Part shown: positions 55,046 to 62,770 of the stretch, piece by piece
Position numbering within the stretch: the first letter of the stretch is position 1
How the letters are laid out: each line of letters begins with the position of its first letter
The notes under the pieces: model-generated
Seen by the model: only the letters and a program-made list of their open reading frames with translations
Database searches by the model: none
What the model was told of the DNA's origin: nothing
Source of the DNA: VGLO01 sp964599285
GTDB taxonomy: Bacteria; Patescibacteriota; Minisyncoccia; Minisyncoccales; Staskawiczbacteraceae
Assembly: GCA_964599285.1 (NCBI GenBank)
Contig: CAZREI010000001.1
Span: 41,101-105,100 of the forward strand
Length of the DNA stretch: 64,000 nucleotides
Direction of reading: 5' to 3'
Translations under genes and position numbers: made by a program

Positions 55046-55825
55046 CTAATCACAAATAATCACGTACCTAAATTTACCGTACTGGTCTTTGCGAAATTCC
55101 CAGTGATTGTAACCGTATTTTTTTAATAATTTTTCTATGCCAGGTTTTTGCGGCGGGTCAAACTCCATGTATATTTTTCCGTTTTGGTTTAGGAAATTTT
55201 TGGCTTCGGCCAAAAATTTCCTGATGTAAAACAATCCATCCTTTCCACCAAACAAAGCCATTTTGGGTTCGTATTGTAAAACTGATTTTTGTATGTTATT
55301 TTTTTGTGTCGTTGGAATATACGGCGGATTGGCAAAAATGTAATCATACCTGCCTTTTATATTACTAAAAACATCTGATTGAACGACATGATGCCTTTTC
55401 TTATTATCTATTCGCTTATTCGTACGAATAAGCGAATAGTTTATTTTTATATTTATTTTTATCTGTTCTAAAAAGTTTTTTTCTTTTTCCACAAACGTTA
55501 GAGTCGCGTTTTTAATCTGTCGCATAATAGAAACACCAATGCACCCGGACCCGGCAAACATATCTAAAACTCGTATACTACGTTTTTCACGGCCGTTAAA
55601 ATCAGAGTATATGTCTTCCGTGGCTTTTTGGACCCAATATTCCGTTTCCGGCCGAGGAATCAAAGGCTTTTTCGACAAATCAATTTTGCATCCTAAAAAT
55701 TCAGTAAAGCCAATAACATAATCCACCGGCTCCCCCATTTTCAGGCGCCTAACATCTTGTTGAAATTTTGCAGTTGGCTTTCCCTGATATTTCTCTTTCA
55801 AAAGCCATGAGATTTCTTTTTGCAT
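55046..55825 (-). CDS. prmC: Release factor glutamine methyltransferase
   Basis: Methylates the GGQ glutamine of RF1/RF2. PRxETE region PLIPRPETEYWVQKA near residue 55, SAM site VLDMFAGSGCIGVSIM near 85, and the catalytic NPPYIP near 167, followed by YEPKMALFGGKDGL. A 32-bp perfect palindrome adds SLIRTNKRIDNKK after INIKINY (about residue 130), in frame. 259 aa is slightly short because the N-terminal helical domain is small. prfA is not in the window. Confidence 0.92.
   Translation of the reverse strand: MQKEISWLLKEKYQGKPTAKFQQDVRRLKMGEPVDYVIGFTEFLGCKIDLSKKPLIPRPETEYWVQKATEDIYSDFNGREKRSIRVLDMFAGSGCIGVSIMRQIKNATLTFVEKEKNFLEQIKINIKINYSLIRTNKRIDNKKRHHVVQSDVFSNIKGRYDYIFANPPYIPTTQKNNIQKSVLQYEPKMALFGGKDGLFYIRKFLAEAKNFLNQNGKIYMEFDPPQKPGIEKLLKKYGYNHWEFRKDQYGKFRYVIICD
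55408..55439. repeat. In-frame palindrome inside prmC
   Basis: Perfect 32-bp palindrome with half-site CTATTCGCTTATTCGT. It keeps the reading frame and lies in a surface loop region of the methyltransferase fold. Confidence 0.82.
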
Positions 55826-55847
55826 GTTTTTTTATTCTTGCATAAAT

Positions 55848-55876
55848 AAAAAAAAGACCCAAATTACTTTGGGTCA
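55848..55876 (-). terminator. Terminator of pyrB
   Basis: On the minus strand GACCCAAAG / CTTTGGGTC-like stem with loop TAATT, then TTTTTTTT. Confidence 0.82.
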
Positions 55877-55890
55877 CCAACCGTTAGGTT

Positions 55891-56865
55891 CTATTCTTTT
55901 GGAGCAAGGATTATCCGAAGCAAAGCCATCCGCACTGATAGCCCATTGGCTACTTGTCGAAAATAAGCGGCTCGTGGGTCGGCGTCAACTTCGGGCGCGA
56001 TTTCATCCACCCTGGGCAACGGATGCATAATGATGGCATCTTTTTTCATGCGCTCAAGCACCTTGCCATCAACGGTAAAGTATCCGAGTTTCCGGTCGTT
56101 GCTCTTAAAATTACTTCCGCGCTCTTTTTGGACTCTGGTCTGGTAGATCACATCTATCTCCGGCGCTACGTCCAAAATGCTCGTTGATTCGGAAAACACA
56201 ATGCCTCGACGCTCCAAGTATGCTTTAATGTCCGGCTTCATTTGAGCACATGTTGGCGAGACAAAATCAATGTGCACACCTTCGAACTTACCCAAGTTGT
56301 AGCAAAGCGAACGCACGACCCTACTTTTTTCCAAATCACCCACCATGGCAATGCGTAAATTATCGATGCGACCCAACTCTTTTTGGATAGTAAAAATGTC
56401 CAGCAATGCCTGCGTGGGATGCTGCTGTTTGCCATCCCCCGCATTGATGATAGGAACACTGGAAACTTTGGCCGCTTCTTTGGACGCATCATCTTGGTGA
56501 TGGCGCAAAACGATGACGTTAGGCTTATACTGGCAAAGAACCTGTATGGTATCGGTAAGAATTTCGCCCTTTGCCGCCGAAGAAAACAGCCCGGCGTTTT
56601 CGGTGGAAAACATAGTTTGTCCACCAAGCCTAAGCATTGCGGCAGAAAATGATGCCCTGGTACGAGTACTTTCTTCGTAAAATAACTGAACCATGGTTTG
56701 ATGTTCCAGAAGAGTTCTTACCCATTTTAATTCAACTCGTTCTTGCATCGTATTAGCTCTGTCCATCAATATCGCTTCCCGAAAAAATGGGCCCTCAATC
56801 CATTCTCGAGAAAACTGCTGTGCTTCCAGGATGTGAGGAAAACCAGGAAATCGTTCGGAGATCAT
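55891..56865 (-). CDS. pyrB: Aspartate carbamoyltransferase catalytic subunit
   Basis: Makes carbamoyl-aspartate in pyrimidine synthesis. The ATG at 56865 follows an AAGGAG Shine-Dalgarno with 8-base spacing; an upstream start at 56901 lacks one. Motifs: YEESTRTRASFSAAM (carbamoyl phosphate site) near residue 65, QHPTQALLDI near 150, MVGDLEKSRVVRS, and IIMHPLPRVDEI near 280. About 324 aa, slightly longer than E. coli. A pyrI regulatory gene is not seen. pyrG elsewhere in the window does a later step; the intermediate genes are not here. Confidence 0.95.
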   Translation of the reverse strand: MISERFPGFPHILEAQQFSREWIEGPFFREAILMDRANTMQERVELKWVRTLLEHQTMVQLFYEESTRTRASFSAAMLRLGGQTMFSTENAGLFSSAAKGEILTDTIQVLCQYKPNVIVLRHHQDDASKEAAKVSSVPIINAGDGKQQHPTQALLDIFTIQKELGRIDNLRIAMVGDLEKSRVVRSLCYNLGKFEGVHIDFVSPTCAQMKPDIKAYLERRGIVFSESTSILDVAPEIDVIYQTRVQKERGSNFKSNDRKLGYFTVDGKVLERMKKDAIIMHPLPRVDEIAPEVDADPRAAYFRQVANGLSVRMALLRIILAPKE

Positions 56866-56934
56866 TACCCTGCTCCTTGTTGTTAAGGTGCGACCACTCA
56901 AAAAATCCGCAACGTCACTCGCCTTTTTTGGGCG

Positions 56935-57053
56935 AGCTCCTTAGAAACCCACGGTTTCTAACGTCTCTGTGCTCATGAGAATTTTTTGCTAAAAATTCTC
57001 ATGAGCACAGGACTGTTTTCCTCCACGGGAAGATACCCAATCTTCCCGACCCC
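56935..57053. other. Multi-hairpin element, copy 2
   Basis: Shares TTAGAAACCCACGGTTTCTA and CTGTTTTCC, CACGGG and CGACCCC with copy 1 (34186). The middle hairpin is a perfect 20-bp stem beginning CTGTGCTCATGAG, unrelated in sequence to that in copy 1. Hairpin 3 reads GGGAAGAT-ACCCA-ATCTTCCC. It lies between rplU and pyrB on the minus-strand transcript. Confidence 0.78.
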
Positions 57054-57056
57054 ATC

Positions 57057-57092
57057 TTTAAAAAAGCAGCTTTAATAGCTGCTTTTTTGCGG
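57057..57092 (-). terminator. Terminator of rplU
   Basis: AAAAAAGCAGCT / AGCTGCTTTTTT with loop TTAAT, ending just before the rplU stop codon. Confidence 0.85.
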
Positions 57093-57097
57093 ATTTT

Positions 57098-57439
57098 TTA
57101 ATTTCCAATTTTTAAAATCTCAATTTCAGTGAACAGTTGCCGATGTCCGATTTTTCTTTTGTATCTTTTCTTGGGCTTGTATTTAAAAATAATCAGTTTT
57201 TCGCCTTTGCCATGATTCAGTACTTTGGCGGTTACTTTGGCATCTTTTACTAGCGGCGCGCCAATTTGCATATCTTTGTTTCTCGCACCCTCCTTCGCTA
57301 AAGCTTCAGAAGAGCAAAGCAATAAAACCTCGCCAAAGGTAATTTCTTTTCCTTCTTTTTCATCCAGTTTTTCCACCTTGATTTTATCGCCGGGCTGGAC
57401 AAGATACTGCTTGCCACCGGTTTTAATCACTGCAATCAT
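57098..57439 (-). CDS. rplU: Ribosomal protein bL21 with an in-frame repeat insert
   Basis: 113 residues of the large subunit. Begins MIAVIKTGGKQYLVQPGDKI and ends KYKPKKRYKRKIGHRQLFTEIEI, both diagnostic. Normal bL21 has about 103 residues. The excess is CSSEALAKEGARNK (about residues 43-56) between GEVLLL and IGAPLV, which matches the palindromic repeat CCTCCTTCGCTAAAGCTTC at 57287-57316. A hot spot of repeat insertion in a ribosomal protein is unusual. rpmA, its usual neighbour, lies 32 kb away. Repeat H2 touches the start. Confidence 0.95.
   Translation of the reverse strand: MIAVIKTGGKQYLVQPGDKIKVEKLDEKEGKEITFGEVLLLCSSEALAKEGARNKDMQIGAPLVKDAKVTAKVLNHGKGEKLIIFKYKPKKRYKRKIGHRQLFTEIEILKIGN
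57287..57316. repeat. In-frame palindromic repeat inside rplU
   Basis: ACCCTCCTTCGCTAAAGC then TTCAGAAGAGC; shared core with murC (40687) and murL (10784). Confidence 0.75.
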
Positions 57440-57440
57440 G

Positions 57441-57541
57441 ATAGTTTTTGGTTTTAGGTTTAAAGTTTTAGTTACTCAGTTTTTAGTTTTAAAACTGACA
57501 ACTCACAAACTACAACTTAAAACTTTAAACTGACAACTACC
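57441..57541. repeat. AT-rich element H2
   Basis: GGTTTTAGGTTTAAAGTTTT ... AAAACTTTAAACTGACAACT, second copy of the element in front of rplI. Confidence 0.72.
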
Positions 57542-57561
57542 CCATCTTATCAAAGATATTT

Positions 57562-58599
57562 CTATTCGTCAATATGAGGTGCCTCCACCTCGCCTATTTT
57601 AATCTTCAATTCCCCATCGGTTATTTTTACCACGTCTTTATCAATTTTTAATAGTTCTCCTTTGGCTTTGTTAAACGAGCTTACCGTGTTTCCCAAGTGG
57701 TCGCCAAGGCGCGACATGTATTCAGAATACACAAATAAATGCTTGCCAAGCCTTTCCACTTCTTTAATAATAGTTTGCGCTTGTTCTGAAATTTTTTGGT
57801 TGCGAAGCCCTTGCAGCACCGTTTGCAAATAAGCCAAAAATGACGTTGGCGAAACCACCACCACCTTTTTCTTGCCAGCGTAATACACCAGGTTATTGGT
57901 ATCTTCGGTAATTACTCCCACTTTGTTGATCAGCAAATCGTAATAGACTGCTTCAGATGGAATAAACATAAAAGCAAAATCCATGGTTTTTTCCTCGGGC
58001 TTGACGTACTTGGCTGTTTCATCAATGCGCAATTTTAAATCGCTAACAAAAGCTGTTTCGAATTTCTTTTTTTCTTGCGGGTCGCGAGATTCCACCATTC
58101 GGTTATAATTTTCCAGGCTGAATTTTGAATCAATGGGAATAATGCGCTGGTCAACAAACACTACGGCGTCCACAATGGTGCCATTTTGAAAACCATACTG
58201 CATTTGGTAGCTTGACGGCGGCAGAACGTTTTTTAAAACCGTTTCCAAATAATATTCGCCCAAAATTCCCCGCTGTTTTGGATTTTTTAAAATATCTTGC
58301 AAGCCTTGGAGTTGATCGGCAAAACCTACTACTTGCCGGTTGGTTTCGTCTAATTTTGCCAGCCGCTCCCGCACGTCGCCAATAATTTTTGCTGACTGGT
58401 TAAACTGAAACTGGGCGTTTTTATTTGATTCGGAAAGTTTTGAGTCCAGCACCTGCGAAATATGGTTGAGTTGCTGCTGGAGCATTAAAATTTGCCCTTC
58501 GTCTTTTTTGGGGAGCTCCGACTTGTTGCGCAAAAGCAAAAAAATCACCGCACCAATGCCGACAATAACGAGAATATAAAAGAGTATTGAAATATCCAT
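57562..58599 (-). CDS. rmuC: DNA recombination protein RmuC family
   Basis: 345 residues. N-terminal membrane helix (about 3-22, ISILFYILVIVGIGAVIFLLL), then a coiled coil (LQQQLNHISQVLDSKLSESNKN to about 100), and the RmuC core: KQRGILGEYYLETVLKNVLPPSSYQMQYGFQNG, VDAVVFVDQRIIPIDSKFSLENY (the acidic restriction-like strand), and MFIPSEAVYYDLL. The core is a predicted nuclease-like fold limiting inversions between repeats in E. coli. In a repeat-laden genome this may matter, but that is inference. Ends with a short acidic tail. Confidence 0.9.
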   Translation of the reverse strand: MDISILFYILVIVGIGAVIFLLLRNKSELPKKDEGQILMLQQQLNHISQVLDSKLSESNKNAQFQFNQSAKIIGDVRERLAKLDETNRQVVGFADQLQGLQDILKNPKQRGILGEYYLETVLKNVLPPSSYQMQYGFQNGTIVDAVVFVDQRIIPIDSKFSLENYNRMVESRDPQEKKKFETAFVSDLKLRIDETAKYVKPEEKTMDFAFMFIPSEAVYYDLLINKVGVITEDTNNLVYYAGKKKVVVVSPTSFLAYLQTVLQGLRNQKISEQAQTIIKEVERLGKHLFVYSEYMSRLGDHLGNTVSSFNKAKGELLKIDKDVVKITDGELKIKIGEVEAPHIDE

Positions 58600-58643
58600 T
58601 ACCGCAATACTATCACAAAACTTTGCAAAATAAAAAGAGGGCT

Positions 58644-58670
58644 AATAAGAATTAGACCCTCTCGCGAAGA
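58644..58670 (-). terminator. Terminator of the HicB-like gene
   Basis: GAGGGTCTAAT / ATTAGCCCTC stem with TTTTTATTTT on the minus strand. Confidence 0.72.
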
Positions 58671-58673
58671 ATG

Positions 58674-58868
58674 TTATTCCAGCGCCAAAGCAATGGCGCG
58701 CAACGGTTTATCTTCGTAAAGTGCTATGGTGGCACTTAAAGCAGCGGGGAGATCGTTGATCACTTGGCGCAAAGTGTCGCCGCCAATCACCAACTCCGGA
58801 AGCAAGGGACTGGTAATAACATAACCATCATCTCCCTTGGAAATTTCCAACAAAGTTACCTTTTTCAC
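58674..58868 (-). CDS. HicB-like small protein without a HicA partner
   Basis: 64 residues from the GTG at 58868, chosen for an AAAGGTGG Shine-Dalgarno 8 bases upstream. LLEISKGDDGYVITSPLLPELVIGGDTLRQVINDLPAALSATIALYED shows the HicB/DUF1902 pattern: a beta-hairpin with a D-G-Y turn, a strand-to-helix LPELVIGGDTL and a helix. HicB normally neutralises the HicA RNase toxin; none lies beside it. It may be an orphan antitoxin or a small regulatory fold. Own terminator. Confidence 0.65.
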   Translation of the reverse strand: MKKVTLLEISKGDDGYVITSPLLPELVIGGDTLRQVINDLPAALSATIALYEDKPLRAIALALE

Positions 58869-58981
58869 GCTAACACCCACCTTTCTCAAAAGAACTGAAT
58901 ACCAGGAACACTTTACTTACAGCTTATACTATTACTAATTATTTTTCAACTATTTTTGTCGCACAATAAGATTTACCACAT

Positions 58982-61510
58982 CTATGTTGTCCTTTTTGTA
59001 ATTTTAAAGTAGTGGAAGTAAATGAGTTTTACCAGTTCGCTTGCGATAAAATATAGTATTACCAGCAAGAGTACCAGGAACACTTGCAACAGCGGCACGG
59101 CTACAAAGTGAAATAGAGTTTGACCAAACGGCAAAAAGGGCAAGGCAATAATAAAAATGCCGTCGATGATGGTAAAAAAGAAAAGCCAAAATCCGGGCTT
59201 TTTTGCTTTCCAAAATACGTGGCGCGTGCGGATGATAAATATTAAACCGATTTCGGTCAAAATACTTTCCACAAACCAAAGGGTCTGGATGGCCGCCGGC
59301 GCTTGGTGGTAAAACATGGTAAAGAAAATAAAATCAAACAGCGTGCTGACCAGCGCCAGGGAAATAATCAGCGGCAGAGCCATATGCAGCTGGTACATTT
59401 TTGGCTTGCGAAGTTCTTCAATGTCCACCGAATCGGTAGCGATAGCAATGAGCGGAAAATCAGACAATAAATTTCCCAGCAAAATTTGAATGGGCAGCAT
59501 CGGCAAAAAAGGAATGAACAGTGAAATGACGGCGATAGAATAAAAGTTTCCAAAGTTACTGGCCAGCGCGCACTTGATGTATTTATTGATGTTGGCAAAA
59601 ATGGTCCGGCCGTTTTTGATGCCGTTGACAATCACCCGCAAATCTTTTTGCAAGAGCACCACATCGGCTGATTCGCGGGCAATGTCCGAAGCTTCAGCCA
59701 CGGCAATGCCAACATCGGCGGTTTTTAAAGCCGGCGCGTCGTTAATCCCCTCGCCCAAAAAGCCCACCTCGCTGATTTTTTGCAGGGATTTTATAATTTT
59801 ATGTTTTATTTCCGGCGAAACGCGGGCAAAAACGGTGTGATCCTGGCAGGCCTGATCAAAATCGTCTTTAAACATTTTTTCCAACTCCTGACCTAAAATG
59901 ACATCTTGCGCGGCGGCAATCAAGCCCACGTGCCTGGCCACATAGCCGGACACTTCGCCTGAATCTCCGGTGATAATTTTTATCTGGATCCCCAACTTTT
60001 TTGACAAACGGATGGCTTCGGCGGCGGTGGTTTTTAAGGGATCTTCAAAAACAAAATATCCCAAAAAAGTAAAATCCTTTTCATCTTTTTCCGAAAAATT
60101 CTGGCCGCTAAACTTTTTGTAAGCCACTGCCAAGACACGCTTGCCATCTTGCCCCTCACGAGCTGTTGCTTCTTTAATCTCTTTTTTTTCAAAGCTGCGG
60201 CCGGCCGATGAACATAGTTTGAGCACCACTTCCGGCGCGCCCCGCGTGATCAAAACTTTTTGGTTTTTGGAATCCTGCGCCAGGTAGCTTGCCCGCATAC
60301 GAAAAGAATCAAACGGCAATTCGTAAAGGATGTTAAATTTTTTAAGGTCGGCAAGCACGCTGTAATCGGCCCGGGCAAAAAAGGCGGCGTCAAAAGGGTT
60401 GGTATGCGCCGACGATTTATCCTGACCACCCGACCCAAGCAGCATGTACAAAAGCGCCTTGTGTTTGTCGCTGGAAACAATTTTATCCAGAGATAATTTA
60501 TTTTGGGTCAGGGTGCCGGTTTTGTCGGCGCACAGTATTTCAATGTTGCCCAAGTCTTCAATGGCCGACAGGCGTTTTACCACCACGTTGTCTTTGGCCA
60601 TTTTCAAACTGCCTTTGGACAGCGCCAAAATGACAATGGCCGGCAGGGCTTCGGGCAAAATACTGACAATTAATGCGATGCAAAAAAGTAAGAATTCAAA
60701 AAAATTAGCCTGCGATCCCTTAATAACAAAATTAAGTAAAAAGATAATTACAATAGTGGACAACACAATTTTGAGCACCAGCCGGCAAAAATACATCAGG
60801 TCTTTTTCGTATCTGCCGGGGCTGTGGTTGAGCGAAACTAATTTTGCAATTTGGCCCAGTGCCGTGTTACTTCCGGTGCCCACCACGACGCCTTGCGCCT
60901 TGCCCGACACCACCACCGTTCCGCCAAAAAGCATGTTGCTTGCCTTATATAATTCTTTTTGGGGCGCTGGCAACGCATCGCTGGTTTTTGTAACGGGCGC
61001 CGATTCGCCGGTCAGCACCGATTCGTCTACCAAAAAATTCTGGGCAGTGACCAGGCGCAGTTCCGCAGGGATGATGTCTCCCGATTCCAGTAAAACTAAG
61101 TCTCCTGGCACCAATTGTTTTTTTTCAAGGGTTTCTTGTGTGCCATCGCGCAAGACTTTCACTTTTTGCGGAATTAAATTTTTTAACAATAAAATGGCGC
61201 GCTCGGCCCGAAATTCCTGCACAAAGCCAATCAGAACATTGACTGAAACAAACAGTAAAATGACAATACTGTCTATTTTTTCGCCGATAAACAGCGACAC
61301 CAGGCCGGCGCCAAACAATAAATAGAAAAACGGCGACTTGCACTGGCGTGCCAAAATGTCCAGAAAATTGCTTTTTTTGGCGGCAATTTCGTTGAGTCCG
61401 TATTGGCGCTGACGCAAAATCGCCTCTTTATTTGAGAGACCGGCTTTACCGGTTTCTAATTCTGCCATTACTTGTTCAACAGATTTGGCGGTATAATTCG
61501 AAAATTCCAT
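58982..61510 (-). CDS. P-type cation ATPase, MgtA/P3B-like
   Basis: 842 residues. N-terminal cytoplasmic part, two helices, actuator domain with VDESVLTGESAPVTK near residue 163, four further helices around PEALPAIVIL, the phosphorylation site DKTGTLTQNK near 328, nucleotide domain with RGAPEVVLKLC, and GEGINDAPALK near 587, then SNFGNFYSIAVISLFIPFLPMLPIQILL and six C-terminal helices. The P3B (Mg) subgroup is favoured by SNFGN and PFLPMLP. The GDGxND motif reads GEGIND. Function could be Mg or another divalent cation. Element B4 abuts the start. Confidence 0.88.
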   Translation of the reverse strand: MEFSNYTAKSVEQVMAELETGKAGLSNKEAILRQRQYGLNEIAAKKSNFLDILARQCKSPFFYLLFGAGLVSLFIGEKIDSIVILLFVSVNVLIGFVQEFRAERAILLLKNLIPQKVKVLRDGTQETLEKKQLVPGDLVLLESGDIIPAELRLVTAQNFLVDESVLTGESAPVTKTSDALPAPQKELYKASNMLFGGTVVVSGKAQGVVVGTGSNTALGQIAKLVSLNHSPGRYEKDLMYFCRLVLKIVLSTIVIIFLLNFVIKGSQANFFEFLLFCIALIVSILPEALPAIVILALSKGSLKMAKDNVVVKRLSAIEDLGNIEILCADKTGTLTQNKLSLDKIVSSDKHKALLYMLLGSGGQDKSSAHTNPFDAAFFARADYSVLADLKKFNILYELPFDSFRMRASYLAQDSKNQKVLITRGAPEVVLKLCSSAGRSFEKKEIKEATAREGQDGKRVLAVAYKKFSGQNFSEKDEKDFTFLGYFVFEDPLKTTAAEAIRLSKKLGIQIKIITGDSGEVSGYVARHVGLIAAAQDVILGQELEKMFKDDFDQACQDHTVFARVSPEIKHKIIKSLQKISEVGFLGEGINDAPALKTADVGIAVAEASDIARESADVVLLQKDLRVIVNGIKNGRTIFANINKYIKCALASNFGNFYSIAVISLFIPFLPMLPIQILLGNLLSDFPLIAIATDSVDIEELRKPKMYQLHMALPLIISLALVSTLFDFIFFTMFYHQAPAAIQTLWFVESILTEIGLIFIIRTRHVFWKAKKPGFWLFFFTIIDGIFIIALPFLPFGQTLFHFVAVPLLQVFLVLLLVILYFIASELVKLIYFHYFKITKRTT

Positions 61511-61517
61511 CTACGAA

Positions 61518-61662
61518 ATTTCTAATTATTCTAATTGACCTAATTAACCTAATCAAATCCCAATGACAAAATACCTAATGCCCAAAACGTACGCTCGAAA
61601 TTAGGCATTCACGTTTTGGGATTTATTTAGAATAATTAGAGTACTTAGAATAATTAGAATAA
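61518..61662. repeat. Palindromic element B4
   Basis: TTCTAATTATTCTAATTGAC ... TAGAGTACTTAGAATAATTA, between the P-type ATPase start and the exchanger stop. Confidence 0.88.
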
Positions 61663-62625
61663 TTATTTAAAGAAGATTTCTACCAACAAAAAAACAATAT
61701 ATATAAAAAGCAGTGCCAGTCCTTCTTTTTTGGTAATTTTTTTGCCGGTTTTGATAAAAGCCAAAGAAAGAATAGCGGCGATAATCAAAAAAATTCGGGC
61801 AATCAAAAAGGGCGAAAAATCTTTTATCTCAAATGGCGCAAAGAGGCCAATGACTCCCAATACCAGCGTCGCGGAAATAATCACCGACCCCATCAAGTCG
61901 CCCAGCACCAGCCAATTTTCTTCCTTGCGGGCAGAGATAACCGAAAAATAGGTTTCCGGAAAACAGTTGCCAAGGCCGACAATTAAAATTCCCACCAATG
62001 CCAGCGAAATTCCCAATTTGGCAGAAAAAAACTGGGCCGAAGCAACCACCGCCTGCGAAGCCGCGAGCAGCAATAGCAATAGCACCCACACCTTGCCCAT
62101 GTTCACCAAAAAATGCTTAAAACCCGTGACCGCCGGTTCTTTTTTGTTTTTGTAAATTTTGGTAAACCGTTCTTTTTTGGAAAACAGCCACCAGGAATAC
62201 AGCAAAAACGCCAGAATCAAAATGACACCGTCAACCCTGCTTAAGTTCCCGTCAAGCACCAACAAGAGCGGCAACACGGCAATGACGGTAGTGAAAATGG
62301 CGCTCTGCTGAACCATTTGAGACTCCGCCGACAACCCTTTTTTGCTGAAAAATACCGCGATGGCCAGCACCAAGGTTAAATCCACCAGGTTGCCACCAAT
62401 GATGTCTCCAAAAGCCAGCTGCGGAATGCCATGGAATACGGCGTTAACATCAACAAACAGATCCGGTAATGATGCGGCAAACGCCATCACAAAAAAGGCA
62501 ATGATAAATTCGCGCCAATGCAAATACTTGGCAATAGAAACCAAAGACTTGACCAGCCGCGAGCTAAGCCAAGAAAGGACAAAACAGGAAAAGATAAAAA
62601 TGATGACGATGAAGTACCAGGTCAT
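61663..62625 (-). CDS. Na+/Ca2+ exchanger family protein (CaCA, YrbG-like)
   Basis: 320 residues, about ten helices in two inverted halves. Alpha-repeat 1: AFAASLPDLFVDVNAVFHGIPQLAFGDIIGGNLVDLTL near residues 50-85. Alpha-repeat 2: GLGNCFPETYFSVISARKEENWLVLGDLMGSVIISATLVLGVI near 215-258. These supply the ion-binding Glu/Asp, Ser/Thr and Asn residues, though GSNI in canonical members reads GGNL/GSVI. A basic cytoplasmic loop (KKERFTKIYKNKKEP) separates the halves. It adjoins the P-type ATPase; a joint role in divalent cation balance is inference. Confidence 0.85.
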   Translation of the reverse strand: MTWYFIVIIFIFSCFVLSWLSSRLVKSLVSIAKYLHWREFIIAFFVMAFAASLPDLFVDVNAVFHGIPQLAFGDIIGGNLVDLTLVLAIAVFFSKKGLSAESQMVQQSAIFTTVIAVLPLLLVLDGNLSRVDGVILILAFLLYSWWLFSKKERFTKIYKNKKEPAVTGFKHFLVNMGKVWVLLLLLLAASQAVVASAQFFSAKLGISLALVGILIVGLGNCFPETYFSVISARKEENWLVLGDLMGSVIISATLVLGVIGLFAPFEIKDFSPFLIARIFLIIAAILSLAFIKTGKKITKKEGLALLFIYIVFLLVEIFFK

Positions 62626-62627
62626 AA

Positions 62628-62769
62628 ATTATTCTAATTATTCTAATTAACCTAATTATTCTAAGGAATGACTAAAAACGTGAATGACTAATTTTTAAAA
62701 CGGTTTTGGGATTTTGGCATTAGGATTTATTTAGGTTAATTAGAGTAATTAGGTTAATTAGAATAATTC
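62628..62769. repeat. Palindromic element B5
   Basis: ATTCTAATTATTCTAATTAA ... AATTAGGTTAATTAGAATAA. It touches the starts/stops of the two neighbouring minus-strand genes. Confidence 0.9.
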
Positions 62770-62770
62770 G

